From assembly GCF_001429725.1 (NCBI RefSeq), contig NZ_LMHV01000007.1, positions 124,001 through 188,000 of the forward strand: a stretch of 64,000 nt of DNA. The letters run 5' to 3'. The notes beneath the pieces were generated by a model that saw nothing but the letters and a program-made list of their open reading frames with translations, did not search any database and had not been told where the DNA came from. The stretch's first letter is position 1. Every line of letters starts with the position of its first letter. This document shows positions 26,739-35,830 of this stretch, in pieces. The translations under genes were made by a program, and so were the position numbers. This DNA is from Rhizobium sp. Root708. Lineage in GTDB: Bacteria > Pseudomonadota > Alphaproteobacteria > Rhizobiales > Rhizobiaceae.

Positions 26739-27542
26739 TCAGGTTCCGAGAAGTGCGTGCAGAAGCCGTCCTTCCAGCTCGGCCAGTTCAGGACTTCCGT
26801 GATGGCGCGGATGCGCTTGCGGAATGGCAAGGTCGAGCGCAACACGCCCTTCGTCCAGCACGATGACCCGATCGGCGAGATGCACGGCCTCGCTGACGTC
26901 GTGCGTGACGAGTACGGCGGTAAACCCAAGCTCCCGCCAGACGCGGCTCAACAGCTGCTGCATGCTGATACGCGTCAACGCATCAAGCGATCCGAGCGGT
27001 TCGTCGAGCGCGAGAACGCCCGGCTTGCTGACCAGCGCGCGCGCCAGGGCAACGCGCTGCCGCTGCCCGCCCGAAAGCCGCGCCGGCCATTCATCTGCCT
27101 TCTCCGCAAGCTGAACCTCTTGGAGGGCAGCAAGCGCTCTGGAGCGACCCTCCCGCTTATCCACGCCCACGCCCAAGCCGACGGCCACATTGTCCGCGAC
27201 GGTGAGCCACGGAAGCAATCTCGGCTCCTGGAAGACGATACGGGCGCTCTCACGCGAACCACTTGCCTGGTTGTCGAAGACAAGCTCGCCCGCGGTCGGT
27301 CTGTCGAGGCCCATCAGGATCCGCAGCAACGTGCTCTTGCCGCAACCGCTCTTGCCGATCACAGCGACGAACTGGCCGGCCGGTATATGCAGGCTGATGC
27401 CGCGAAGGACGCGATTGCCGCCGAAGCTCTTTTCCAATCCCTTGAGCGTGATCGACGCGGCACCGGTCTGGGGAGCGGCCGTCGGCTGGGTACCGTACTC
27501 GTCCGCCGTTTCCTGAAAACGTTCCTGCATGACGAAAGCCAT
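26739..27542 (-). CDS. ssuB: Aliphatic sulfonate ABC transporter ATP-binding protein SsuB
   Basis: A 267-residue ABC ATPase of the nitrate/sulfonate/taurine group: Walker [11 protein letters not shown]-loop [13 protein letters not shown] (typical of SsuB/TauB), signature [15 protein letters not shown], Walker B VLALDEP, H-loop VTHDV. It is last in an ssuA-ssuD-ssuC-ssuB operon, 12 bp from ssuC. AAGGGAGAA precedes the ATG. Predicted to power sulfonate import under sulfate limitation. Confidence 0.93.
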   Translation of the reverse strand: MAFVMQERFQETADEYGTQPTAAPQTGAASITLKGLEKSFGGNRVLRGISLHIPAGQFVAVIGKSGCGKSTLLRILMGLDRPTAGELVFDNQASGSRESARIVFQEPRLLPWLTVADNVAVGLGVGVDKREGRSRALAALQEVQLAEKADEWPARLSGGQRQRVALARALVSKPGVLALDEPLGSLDALTRISMQQLLSRVWRELGFTAVLVTHDVSEAVHLADRVIVLDEGRVALDLAIPQAHPRHHGSPELAELEGRLLHALLGT

Positions 27543-27554
27543 CGGAGTTCTCCC

Positions 27555-28391
27555 TTATTGAGCGTAGACCGGGTTCCATTTCAGCGCACGGCGTTCCAGC
27601 CAGCGCGCGATCACATCGGCAAGCTTGCCGAGCATTGCGTAGATCACCAGCGCCAGCACAACGACGTCGGTCATCATGAACTCGCGGGCGTTGTTGGCCA
27701 TATGGCCGATACCTGACGATGCGGCGATCGATTCCGATACGATCAGTGTCAGCCACATGATGCCAAGCGCATAGCGCAGGCCGACGAAGATCGATGGCAG
27801 AGCGCCTGGGAAGATCACTTTCCGAAACAGCGTCCATCCACTCATCCCGTAGACGCGCGCCATCTCGATCAGATCCCGATCGACGCTGCGCACGCCGTGA
27901 TAGGTGTTGAGATAGACGGGAAAGAGCACACCGAGGGACGTCAGGAACAGCTTCGATTCTTCACCGATCCCGAACCACAGAATGACGAGCGGGATCATTG
28001 CCAGATGCGGAATTGTCCGCAGCATTTGCAACGTCGTGTCGGTCAGTTGCTCCGACAGCCGCGAAACGCCGTTGATGACCCCGAACAGGAACCCGATCGA
28101 ACCGCCGACAAGCAACCCCGCGAAGGCACGCGCGGCGCTGACGAGGATATCGTGCGGAAGCTGGCCACTCGACGTCGTCGACCAGAAGGCAACGGCAACA
28201 TCGGCGGGCGACGGCATGATCCGGGAAGAAATCCATCCTGCCGAGGAAGCGATCTGCCAGATGGCGATAATCGCGACCGGCACGGCATAGGGCAACAGCT
28301 TTTCCCTGCAGGGAAACGAGATGCGCAATGGCGCCCTCCCCGCGCTGCCTTTCGCCAGGCTCCGGTCGATCGACGTATCGAATGCGGACAT
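27555..28391 (-). CDS. ssuC: Aliphatic sulfonate ABC transporter permease SsuC
   Basis: A 278-residue permease of the SsuC/TauC/NrtB family, with about six transmembrane helices and the coupling-loop region RVYGMSGWTLFRKVIFPGALPSIFVGLRYALG. The ATG at 28391 with GAGGAGAG upstream is preferred to the TTG one codon earlier. A hairpin-forming stretch lies between it and ssuD upstream. Confidence 0.92.
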   Translation of the reverse strand: MSAFDTSIDRSLAKGSAGRAPLRISFPCREKLLPYAVPVAIIAIWQIASSAGWISSRIMPSPADVAVAFWSTTSSGQLPHDILVSAARAFAGLLVGGSIGFLFGVINGVSRLSEQLTDTTLQMLRTIPHLAMIPLVILWFGIGEESKLFLTSLGVLFPVYLNTYHGVRSVDRDLIEMARVYGMSGWTLFRKVIFPGALPSIFVGLRYALGIMWLTLIVSESIAASSGIGHMANNAREFMMTDVVVLALVIYAMLGKLADVIARWLERRALKWNPVYAQ

Positions 28392-28434
28392 CAAGTCTCT
28401 CCTCGCTTATTGCGATGGCATCTTCAAACAGCGA

Positions 28435-28457
28435 ACGCCGCCCTGAGCGAGCGGCGT
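28435..28457. other. Small inverted repeat between ssuD and ssuC
   Basis: ACGCCGC and GCGGCGT form a 7-bp stem around 9 bases in the 77-bp gap between ssuD and ssuC. No T-run follows on the minus strand, so it may be an RNA processing or stabilising hairpin rather than a terminator. Confidence 0.35.
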
Positions 28458-28468
28458 CCAGCGGTGTC

Positions 28469-29644
28469 TCAGGAGCCGGAAACGACCTTCAGGTTTCCGC
28501 CGTGGCTGCCGCCGCCGAAGACTTGCTTCTTTCCGAAATCGCTCTGGAAGCCATGACGCTGTTCCTCGCGAACGAGGCCGAGCTCCGGGAAGAGCAACTC
28601 TGCCACGCGGTAAGCCTCTTCGAGATGCGGGTAGCCGGAGCCGATGACCGTATCGACGCCGATGTCCTGATATTCGCGCAATCTGGCGGCGACGGTCTTC
28701 GGCGAACCGACAAGCGCGGTGCCCGCACCGGCGCGCACCAGGCCGACACCAGCCCAGAGGTTTGGCGAAACCTCGAGATTGTCACGGCGACCGCCATGCA
28801 GCGCCGCCATTCTCTTCTGGCCAACGGAATCAGACTCCTGGACGAAGCGCTCCTGCGCCTCGCGAATCGTGTCGTCGTCGAGCTTGGAGATCAGCTTGTC
28901 CGCGGCTGCCCAGGCTTCCTCGTCCGTCTCGCGGACGATGAAATGCAGTCGGATCCCGAAGCTGACCTCGCGGCCCTTCTGCGCCGCCGCTGCACGCACC
29001 TTCTCGACCTTCTCGGCAACCTGTGCCGGCGGCTCGCCCCAGGTCAGGTACTTGTCGACGCGGCCAACGGAGAAGTCGATACCGGCATCCGATGATCCGC
29101 CGAAATAAAGTGGCGGGCGCGGGTTCTGCACCGACGGGAAGCCGAGCCGCGCATTGGTCGCCTTGATGTATTTGCCGTCGTAGCTCGCAATGCCCTTCTC
29201 CAGCAGCTCCTCGAAGACCGTGAAGAATTCGTCGGCATGCGCATAGCGCTCGTCGTGAGCGAGATGGATGCCATCACCGGCAAGCTCCGCCGGGCTTCCG
29301 CCGACGACGATGTTGAGCAGCAACCGGCCATTGGAGATGCGATCAAGCGTGGTCGTCAGGCGGGCGTAATACGCCGGCGACGCTGTTCCCGGCCTGATGG
29401 CGACGAGGAACTGCAGCTTCTCGGTCTTGGCGGCAAGGGCTGCCGCGGTCACGAAGGACTCCTCGCAGGCAACACCGGTCGGCAGAAGCACGCCGGAATA
29501 GCCGAGGCGGTCGACCGCCTGCGCGATCTGCGTGAGATAGCCGATCTCCGGCGCGCGGTTGAGTTCGTTGGAGCCGAGATAGGCGCCATCGCCGGAAGTC
29601 GGGATGAACCAGAGAAAATTGATCGGGTCGTGTTTGGCAGTCAT
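28469..29644 (-). CDS. ssuD: FMNH2-dependent alkanesulfonate monooxygenase SsuD
   Basis: A 391-residue luciferase-family monooxygenase that uses reduced FMN and O2 to release sulfite from alkanesulfonates. Recognisable are [17 protein letters not shown] at the N terminus, [40 protein letters not shown], and [30 protein letters not shown]. The ATG at 29644 follows AAGGA. A dedicated FMN reductase (ssuE) is not present in this window, so reduced flavin must come from elsewhere. The gap to ssuA upstream is 27 bp. Confidence 0.95.
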   Translation of the reverse strand: MTAKHDPINFLWFIPTSGDGAYLGSNELNRAPEIGYLTQIAQAVDRLGYSGVLLPTGVACEESFVTAAALAAKTEKLQFLVAIRPGTASPAYYARLTTTLDRISNGRLLLNIVVGGSPAELAGDGIHLAHDERYAHADEFFTVFEELLEKGIASYDGKYIKATNARLGFPSVQNPRPPLYFGGSSDAGIDFSVGRVDKYLTWGEPPAQVAEKVEKVRAAAAQKGREVSFGIRLHFIVRETDEEAWAAADKLISKLDDDTIREAQERFVQESDSVGQKRMAALHGGRRDNLEVSPNLWAGVGLVRAGAGTALVGSPKTVAARLREYQDIGVDTVIGSGYPHLEEAYRVAELLFPELGLVREEQRHGFQSDFGKKQVFGGGSHGGNLKVVSGS

Positions 29645-29671
29645 GGGAGGGGTCCTTTTCGAAAATCGCAA

Positions 29672-30637
29672 TCAGCTGGCCTTCGGCCGCCAGACGATGT
29701 CGCCAGTCTTCAACTGCCTGGGCACGATACCGAGGCTGAAGAATTCGTCCGCGAGAGCCTGCTGATAGGCCGCAGCATCGTCGGTGATGGTGGAAACGCT
29801 CCCGAGGTCAGCACCCGGCCGGGAGAGCGTCGTACGGGTCACCTCTGGAGGTACGCCGGTGATCTCGGAAAGGGCTGCGACGGTCTCGTCGAGCTTTCCC
29901 TGTGCCGATTTGCCGACCTTTGCCAGTTCATCGATAACATCCACGATGACCTGACCGTTGGCGTCGGTGAACTCCGCGTTGGCGAGGAAGTAGCTATAGG
30001 AATCGACGATGCCTTCGGCGGTGGAGAGCACACGCGTCTGCGGATCGGCCTCGACGATCGCCAGATACGGATCCCAGATCGACCAGGCATCGATGCTGCC
30101 GTTCTTGAACGCCGCCGCCGCATCAGGCGGTGACAGGTCAATCGCCTCGACATCATCGATCTTGAGGCCCGACTTGCGCAGGATTTTTACCGTGACGTTG
30201 TGCGCGCTCGATCCGCGCTTGAAGGCGACCTTCTTGCCCTTGAGATCTTCCACCTTCTCGATGCCGGAATCCTTGCGCACGACGATGGCCGAGCCGGCCG
30301 GGCTGCCGCGATAGGTACCGACATAATAGAGGTGGCCGCCGGCGGCCTGGGCAAAGAGCGGCGGAACGTCGCCGGTGGCGCCAAAATCGAGCGCACCGGC
30401 GCCGAGCGCCTCGAGCAACGGCGGGCCGGAGGTGAACTCGGACCAGCTGACGGCAATGCCCTTGGCTAACAGCCGCTCTTCCAAGGCACCCCGACGCTTT
30501 GCGAGAGCGAGAACACCGTTCTTCTGCCAGCCGATACGGAATTCCGTCGCGGCAGCGCGCGCCTGTCTGGTCGCGGGCAGAAGTGCGGTTGCGGCAGCCG
30601 CACCGAAAAGCCCGAGAGTCTGTCGACGAGAGATCAT
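29672..30637 (-). CDS. ssuA: Aliphatic sulfonate ABC transporter substrate-binding protein SsuA, TAT-type signal
   Basis: A 321-residue periplasmic binding protein of the nitrate/sulfonate/taurine family. The N terminus SRRQTLGLFGAAAATALLPA has the twin arginine and hydrophobic core of a TAT signal, with cleavage near ARA-AATEF. The mature part begins EFRIGWQKNGVLALAKRRG and contains LDFGATGDVPPLFAQAAGG, typical of SsuA. First gene of the operon; AAGGGGAAT precedes the ATG at 30637. Confidence 0.93.
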   Translation of the reverse strand: MISRRQTLGLFGAAAATALLPATRQARAAATEFRIGWQKNGVLALAKRRGALEERLLAKGIAVSWSEFTSGPPLLEALGAGALDFGATGDVPPLFAQAAGGHLYYVGTYRGSPAGSAIVVRKDSGIEKVEDLKGKKVAFKRGSSAHNVTVKILRKSGLKIDDVEAIDLSPPDAAAAFKNGSIDAWSIWDPYLAIVEADPQTRVLSTAEGIVDSYSYFLANAEFTDANGQVIVDVIDELAKVGKSAQGKLDETVAALSEITGVPPEVTRTTLSRPGADLGSVSTITDDAAAYQQALADEFFSLGIVPRQLKTGDIVWRPKAS

Positions 30638-30891
30638 CTGATTCCCCTTTTCTTGGCCGCTCGGCCTCATCGGCAGACGGCAATTATCTTGATGATCTGA
30701 TCCTGCTTAAATCTACTAACTCTATCGACAATTGGAATTACAATCTTGAGGCCCGTTTCAATTTTCCTGACCTTCGCTTGGCGGGTTTTCGGAAATAATA
30801 TTCCAAGCAGCGGCGGCGCGCGGCTGGACGGCTTTTCGACCGTCATGCTTTCGGCTACTTCTCGTTCCGATGTTTTTGAAGGGATGAGTAC

Positions 30892-31761
30892 ATGTCAAAA
30901 GTCGCGTTCATCGGTCTCGGTGTCATGGGTTTTCCCATGGCGGGTCATCTCAAGACCAAGGGCGGCCACGACGTCACGGTGTATAACCGCACGGCAGCCA
31001 AGGCGGCATCCTGGGTGGAGAAGTTCGGCGGCAGCAGTGCCCCTACCCCCGCGCAGGCAGCCGAGAATGCTGACTTCGTCTTCACCTGTGTCGGCAATGA
31101 CGATGATCTCCGCGCGGTGACAACCGGGCCGGATGGCGTGTTCCAGTCGATGAAACCGGGTGCGATCCTCATCGACAATACGACGGCCAGCGCCGAGGTT
31201 GCCCGCGAACTCGATGCGGCGGCAAAAGCAAAAGGCTGCTCCTTCATCGACGCTCCCGTATCCGGCGGCCAGGCCGGCGCCGAAAACGGCGTGCTGACAG
31301 TGATGTGCGGCGGCGACGAGGCGACCTTTTCCACGGCTAAGCCTGTTATCGACGGCTACGCCCGCATGGTCGGCCTGATGGGTCCCGCCGGCGCCGGGCA
31401 GCTGACCAAGATGATCAACCAGATCTGCATCGCCGGTGTCGTTCAGGGTCTCGCCGAGGGCATCCACTTCGGCAAGCGTGCCGGGCTCGACATCGAGAAG
31501 GTTGTCGAGGTGATCTCCAAGGGCGCTGCCGGTTCCTGGCAGATGGAAAACCGCCACAAGACGATGAACGAGGGCAAGTACGATTTCGGCTTCGCCATCG
31601 ACTGGATGCGCAAGGATCTTGGGATCGTCCTCACCGAAGCAAGGCAGAACGGCGCCAAGCTGCCGCTGACAGCACTTGTCGATCAGTTCTATGGCGACGT
31701 TCAGGCGATGGGCGGCAACAGGTGGGATACATCTTCGCTGCTGGCACGTCTCGAAAAATGA
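30892..31761 (+). CDS. NAD(P)-dependent beta-hydroxyacid dehydrogenase (3-hydroxyisobutyrate dehydrogenase family)
   Basis: A 289-residue oxidoreductase with the N-terminal Rossmann motif FIGLGVMGFPMAGHL, the substrate-binding signature DAPVSGGQAGAENGVLTVMCGG, and the catalytic-lysine region GAGQLTKMINQICIAGVVQG (Lys about residue 172). Family members act on 3-hydroxyisobutyrate, tartronate semialdehyde or related 2/3-hydroxyacids; the exact substrate cannot be assigned here. GAAGGGATG precedes the ATG. It overlaps the AlkD-like gene downstream by four bases. Confidence 0.9.
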   Translation: MSKVAFIGLGVMGFPMAGHLKTKGGHDVTVYNRTAAKAASWVEKFGGSSAPTPAQAAENADFVFTCVGNDDDLRAVTTGPDGVFQSMKPGAILIDNTTASAEVARELDAAAKAKGCSFIDAPVSGGQAGAENGVLTVMCGGDEATFSTAKPVIDGYARMVGLMGPAGAGQLTKMINQICIAGVVQGLAEGIHFGKRAGLDIEKVVEVISKGAAGSWQMENRHKTMNEGKYDFGFAIDWMRKDLGIVLTEARQNGAKLPLTALVDQFYGDVQAMGGNRWDTSSLLARLEK

Positions 31762-32444
31762 TCGATCCGTCTTCGAGCGCGGCGGATCTCGTCGCCCACC
31801 TGAGATCGCTGCGCTCCGAGACAAACATCGCCGGCATGAAACGGTTCGGAATCGAGACCGAAACGGCGCTCGGCATATCGAATCCCGACTTGCAGGCAAT
31901 CGCGCGTCGCGTGAAGAAAGACCACCGGCGGGCGCTGACGCTTTGGCAAAGCCAGGTGCGCGAAGCTCGCCTCCTCGCCGTCTACACGGCCGATCCGAAA
32001 CAGCTCTCGCTCGATGAAGCGCGCCTCTGGTGCGCCGATTTCAATTCGTGGGAGATCGTCGACAGCGCCGCCGATCTCTTCGTCGAGGCCCGTCTTCTGC
32101 CACTCATCCGGGAATTCGCATCCGACGAGCGTGAGTCTATTCGTCGCACCGCCTTCGCGATGATCGCATCCGCCGCCGTACATATGAAGAAAGAGCCGGA
32201 TGCAACGATATTGGCCTATCTGCCGCTGATCGAGTCCCATGCGACCGATCCACGAAATTTCGTGAAGAAAGGGGTGAATTGGGCGCTTCGCAATATCGGC
32301 AAGCGAAACCGCTCCTGCCATGCGCAGGCGCTTGTGCTTGCGGAAACGCTTTGCGAGAGCGCTGACCGGACGGCACGCTGGATCGGAAAGGATGCGGTGC
32401 GGGAACTGACGAGCGAAAAGATCATCGCTCGTCTGAAAGGTTGA
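31758..32444 (+). CDS. DNA alkylation repair protein (AlkD-like HEAT-repeat glycosylase)
   Basis: A 228-residue all-helical protein of the DNA alkylation repair family (PF08713). It starts by overlapping the upstream dehydrogenase stop (ATGA). Family landmarks include MKRFGIETETALGISNPDLQAIAR, WCADFNSWEIVDSAAD and the DPRNFVKKGVNWALRNIGKRN helix. AlkD removes bulky alkylated bases from DNA; whether this homologue keeps glycosylase activity needs the catalytic Trp/Asp/Arg set to be aligned, which I could only partly see. Confidence 0.87.
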   Translation: MIDPSSSAADLVAHLRSLRSETNIAGMKRFGIETETALGISNPDLQAIARRVKKDHRRALTLWQSQVREARLLAVYTADPKQLSLDEARLWCADFNSWEIVDSAADLFVEARLLPLIREFASDERESIRRTAFAMIASAAVHMKKEPDATILAYLPLIESHATDPRNFVKKGVNWALRNIGKRNRSCHAQALVLAETLCESADRTARWIGKDAVRELTSEKIIARLKG

Positions 32445-32459
32445 GTGCCGCGACCCCGC

Positions 32460-32948
32460 TCAATCCTCGTTGGATTTGGCGTTGTCGAGAAGCATGTAGT
32501 CGAGCGGCAGCTGCGTCGAATACTTGATCTGCTCCATGGCAAATGCCGAGGAAACATCCCGGATTTCGATCTTTGCGATCATCCGCTTGTAGAACGCATC
32601 ATAGGCCGCGATGTCAGGAACGACCACGCGCAGCAGATAGTCGACATCACCGCTCATGCGATAGAACTCGACGACCTCGGGAAATTCCGCAACAACCTCG
32701 GAAAAGCGGCGCAGCCATTCGATCGAATGGGTGGCCGTCCGGATGGACACGAAAACCGTAACCTTGGTGTTGACCTTCTCCGGGTCGAGGATGGCGACGC
32801 GGCGCTTGATAACGCAGTCTTCTTCCATCTTCTGGATACGGCGCCAGCAAGGCGTCGTGGAAAGCCCGACCTTCTTGGCGAGGTCGGCCACGGCCAACGT
32901 CGAGTCTTCCTGCAGAAGACGCAGAATTTTGCGGTCAAGACGATCCAT
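32460..32948 (-). CDS. Lrp/AsnC-family transcriptional regulator
   Basis: A 162-residue regulator with an N-terminal helix-turn-helix (LDRKILRLLQEDSTLAVADLAKKVGLSTTPCWRRIQKMEEDCVIKR) and a C-terminal RAM ligand-binding domain (VVEFYRMSGDVDYLLRVVVPDIAAYDAFY). Lrp-type proteins sense amino acids. The gene stands alone; its targets are not evident from context. Convergent with the AlkD-like gene, 15 bp between stops. Confidence 0.93.
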   Translation of the reverse strand: MDRLDRKILRLLQEDSTLAVADLAKKVGLSTTPCWRRIQKMEEDCVIKRRVAILDPEKVNTKVTVFVSIRTATHSIEWLRRFSEVVAEFPEVVEFYRMSGDVDYLLRVVVPDIAAYDAFYKRMIAKIEIRDVSSAFAMEQIKYSTQLPLDYMLLDNAKSNED

Positions 32949-33015
32949 AAATCAAACCCCCGTCGAATTATTTTCTCTGTATAGCGCGATTCCGAAAGGA
33001 TAAAAGAAATTTGTT

Positions 33016-33654
33016 TCAGTTCACGAGCAATTTGATGCGTGCGCGCAGCACCGGCAGCAATTCCTCGGTGAACCAGGGGTTTCGCTTGATCCAGCCGCTG
33101 TTGCGCCAGCTCGGATGCGGCAGCGGCAGGATTGCAGGCGACCGATTGGCAAACAATACCTGCCGCCACGCCCGCACCGTTTCCGTCAGGCTCTCGCGGC
33201 GCTCCTCGCGCATATGCCAGGCCTGAGCGTACTGCCCGACGGTGAGCACCAATTCGATCTGCGGCATGAGCCGCATGGCGCGCTCGCGCCAGATCGGCGC
33301 GCATTCGCGCCTGGGCGGAAGATCACCGCCCTTCGCGTCGTAGCCCGGAAAACAGAAGCCCATCGGCAGGATCGCAAATCGATCGGGATCGTAGAACGTC
33401 TCCCGGTCGACATCGAGCCAGTCGCGTAATCGGTCGCCGGAGGCATCGTTGAACGGAATGCCGCTCTCATGCACTCGCAAGCCCGGTGCCTGCCCGGCAA
33501 TGAGGATGCGGGCACGCGACGAGAGAGTTGCAACGGGTCTCGGCTCGTGCGGCAACTGATCAGCCGGGCCTTTTAGCGGCGCATCGCGACAGATACGACA
33601 GCCGGCGATGGCAATGCGCAGCGCCTCGAGTTCGGGCTCATGGTCGCCTACCAT
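33016..33654 (-). CDS. Uracil-DNA glycosylase superfamily protein
   Basis: A 212-residue protein of the UDG superfamily. The motif A-like segment is LIAGQAPGLRVHESGIPFNDASGDRLRDWL, and the motif B-like DNA-contact segment is ILPLPHPSWRNSGW. Two cysteines near the N terminus (CRICRDAPL) are not matched by a full four-cysteine Fe-S site as in families 4 and 5. It overlaps the upstream thermonuclease-like gene by seven bases, so it is translated from the same message. Activity on uracil is not certain. Confidence 0.85.
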   Translation of the reverse strand: MVGDHEPELEALRIAIAGCRICRDAPLKGPADQLPHEPRPVATLSSRARILIAGQAPGLRVHESGIPFNDASGDRLRDWLDVDRETFYDPDRFAILPMGFCFPGYDAKGGDLPPRRECAPIWRERAMRLMPQIELVLTVGQYAQAWHMREERRESLTETVRAWRQVLFANRSPAILPLPHPSWRNSGWIKRNPWFTEELLPVLRARIKLLVN

Positions 33655-34181
33655 CCGAACAGCTTTCGCGTCTCAGGCCGGGCGCCATGCTCCCGGTCAC
33701 GCACATCCCGCGGCATTTCGAAATGGCCGGCCCACATACCGGCCTTCTCCGCCCTCGCCTGCGCCTCCTCGGCGCCATAGCCGCCATAGGCGACCGCAAA
33801 TCCCTGGCGGACCATCGTCCCATTGATATCGGTTCCACCAGCCTTGCACACCACCAGCCGCCGCTGGAACCGGTCGCGCTCATGCCCCTCGCACTTTGTA
33901 TCCCGCGTATCGACGAGCGCCTGCAGCGTCTCCTTGGCCTGACGACCACAAGCCCATTGCCGACCGTCGCGTTCGCACGTCTGGCCAAGCTCGGGTGCGT
34001 CGATGTTCTTGAGGCGCATCCGCTCGTCTCCGATCGCGAGGCTATCGCCGTCAGCGGCATGAAACCTGCCGGTGTAGGCGGTCTGCGCCTCACCGTTCAA
34101 TTTGGCGGCGATCAGCCAAAGGAAAGCAAGCAGCGCCAGGGCGACAACGCCGTCCCGCATCACCTGGAAATTGCGCGCCAC
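33648..34181 (-). CDS. Thermonuclease (SNase-like) with N-terminal membrane anchor
   Basis: A 177-residue protein with one hydrophobic helix (VVALALLAFLWLIAAKL, about residues 12-28) and an SNase domain: HAADGDSLAIGDERMRLKNIDAPELGQTC, with metal-binding Asp and the RLxxIDAPE motif, then CQ/GHERDRFQRRLVV and GTMVRQGFAVAYGGY. The start is a GTG at 34181 with AGGAGG at ideal spacing. It is probably an extracytoplasmic nuclease. Overlaps the UDG-like gene. Confidence 0.87.
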   Translation of the reverse strand: MARNFQVMRDGVVALALLAFLWLIAAKLNGEAQTAYTGRFHAADGDSLAIGDERMRLKNIDAPELGQTCERDGRQWACGRQAKETLQALVDTRDTKCEGHERDRFQRRLVVCKAGGTDINGTMVRQGFAVAYGGYGAEEAQARAEKAGMWAGHFEMPRDVRDREHGARPETRKLFGW

Positions 34182-34287
34182 GCTTTCGCCTCCTTGAAAA
34201 ACAAATCCTTGGCGAAATTGGCAAACAACTTCTTAAGAATTGCGCACTAGGGTGTAGGCACGCAGGGTTCAAATTCCAACGTGCAAA

Positions 34288-35823
34288 ATGAGTAACGGCG
34301 TCAGCACATCGACGGACAAAAATATCGTCGACAAATCTCGAAGCCACCGCAACAAGCCTGTGTCCCGGGCTGTGCGGCAGACTCGCGAACGCCTGCAATC
34401 CAGCCATGCTCCAAGCGGTGCATTCGATCGCGACGTGCTTGCGCGATATGTCGGCGCCGTCCTTCAAGGCGCCTCTATCACACCTCTCTTCGTCGTCATA
34501 GCCGCAGCACTCGGGACGTATATCACCGAGAACACCCAGATTTTCCTCTGGGCGCTGCTGACGCTGACAGCACATGCCGCGAATGTTTTCCTCGCGCGAC
34601 GAGCCCGCAAGCAGGAGATAACAGCGGTCAGTGCACGGAGCTGGCGCCGCGCGCTGCTGCTCGGCCAGGTGATGATCGGCTGCTGCTGGACCGTCTTTGC
34701 GATGCAGGATTGCTCCACCTGCGATCCGGCCAGCTTCGTTCTCTACAAGGGCGCGACGCTGCTGATTGCCTTGTCCGTGACGGCCATGTGGAACTTCATG
34801 CTGACGCCGGCGGTGCTCGTTACCTTCGCGCCTGTCGTGATCGGGCTTGCGACCAAGGCGGCGTTTTCGCGCGAGATCCTCGAAATCAGCCTGACCGCGA
34901 CCTTCACCACGACGGTCGTCTTCTTCAATTTCATCAGCGACAGGCTGTTCCAGTCGAACCTGCAGATCCTCGCCTATCAATCCGAGAAGGACGACCTGAT
35001 CGCCGAGCTCGAGGTCGCGAAATCCATGTCCGACGAGGCCCGTCGGCGGGCCGAGGAGGCCAACCTGGCCAAGTCGCGGTTCCTCGCGTCCATGTCACAC
35101 GAACTGCGAACGCCGTTGAATGCCATTCTCGGCTTCTCGGAAGTGATGTCCGCGGAAGTGATGGGACCGCTGAACAATCCGACCTACAAGGAATACGCCG
35201 ACGACATCCACCGGTCGGGCCAGCACCTCCTCAACCTGATCAACGAGATCCTCGACCTTTCTCGTATCGAGGCCGGCAAGTACGAACTGAACGAGGAAGC
35301 GATCTCCCTCCTGGACATCTCCGAGGATTGCATCGGCATGGTCCAGCTGCGCGCGCGCGGCAAGAACATCTCGATCAGCCAACAGTTCGAACCCGAGCTC
35401 CCGACCGTTTGGGCCGACGAGAAATCAATGCGGCAGGTGATCCTCAATCTGCTGTCGAATGCCGTGAAGTTCACGCCGCAGGGCGGCGAGGTTCACGTCA
35501 AGGTCGGCTGGACCGCAGGCGGCGGTCAGTACATCTCGATCAAGGACAACGGCCCCGGAATTCCGGAAGAGGAAATACCGGTCGTTCTCTCCGCCTTCGG
35601 CCAGGGCTCGATCGCCATCAAGAGTGCGGAGCAAGGCACCGGCCTTGGCCTGCCGATCGTTCAGGCGATCCTTTCCAAGCACGACGGTCAGTTCATCCTG
35701 AAGTCGAAGCTGCGCGAAGGCACCGAGGTCATCGCGATCCTGCCGGCAAAGCGCGTGCTCCAGACAGTTCCCGCCGTCGAGGAAGCGCCCGTCGTCTCCC
35801 GCCGGCGGAAGAGCTTCGCCTGA
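34288..35823 (+). CDS. Membrane sensor histidine kinase (PleC/DivJ/PdhS-like kinase core)
   Basis: A 511-residue kinase. A charged cytoplasmic N terminus (1-50) precedes about six hydrophobic helices (55-220), a coiled coil (230-262), the HisKA domain with phospho-acceptor His271 in SMSHELRTPLNAILGFSEVM, and a HATPase domain with N-box NLLSNAVKF, G1 DNGPGIP and G2 GTGLGLPI. The sequence after the H-box (EVMGPLNNPTYKEYADDIHRSGQHLLNLINEILDLSRIEAGKYEL) strongly resembles the DivK-interacting PleC/DivJ/PdhS kinases of alphaproteobacteria, suggesting a possible link to cell-cycle signalling; that link is inferred. No response regulator is adjacent. Confidence 0.9.
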   Translation: MSNGVSTSTDKNIVDKSRSHRNKPVSRAVRQTRERLQSSHAPSGAFDRDVLARYVGAVLQGASITPLFVVIAAALGTYITENTQIFLWALLTLTAHAANVFLARRARKQEITAVSARSWRRALLLGQVMIGCCWTVFAMQDCSTCDPASFVLYKGATLLIALSVTAMWNFMLTPAVLVTFAPVVIGLATKAAFSREILEISLTATFTTTVVFFNFISDRLFQSNLQILAYQSEKDDLIAELEVAKSMSDEARRRAEEANLAKSRFLASMSHELRTPLNAILGFSEVMSAEVMGPLNNPTYKEYADDIHRSGQHLLNLINEILDLSRIEAGKYELNEEAISLLDISEDCIGMVQLRARGKNISISQQFEPELPTVWADEKSMRQVILNLLSNAVKFTPQGGEVHVKVGWTAGGGQYISIKDNGPGIPEEEIPVVLSAFGQGSIAIKSAEQGTGLGLPIVQAILSKHDGQFILKSKLREGTEVIAILPAKRVLQTVPAVEEAPVVSRRRKSFA

Positions 35824-35830
35824 TCCCGAC

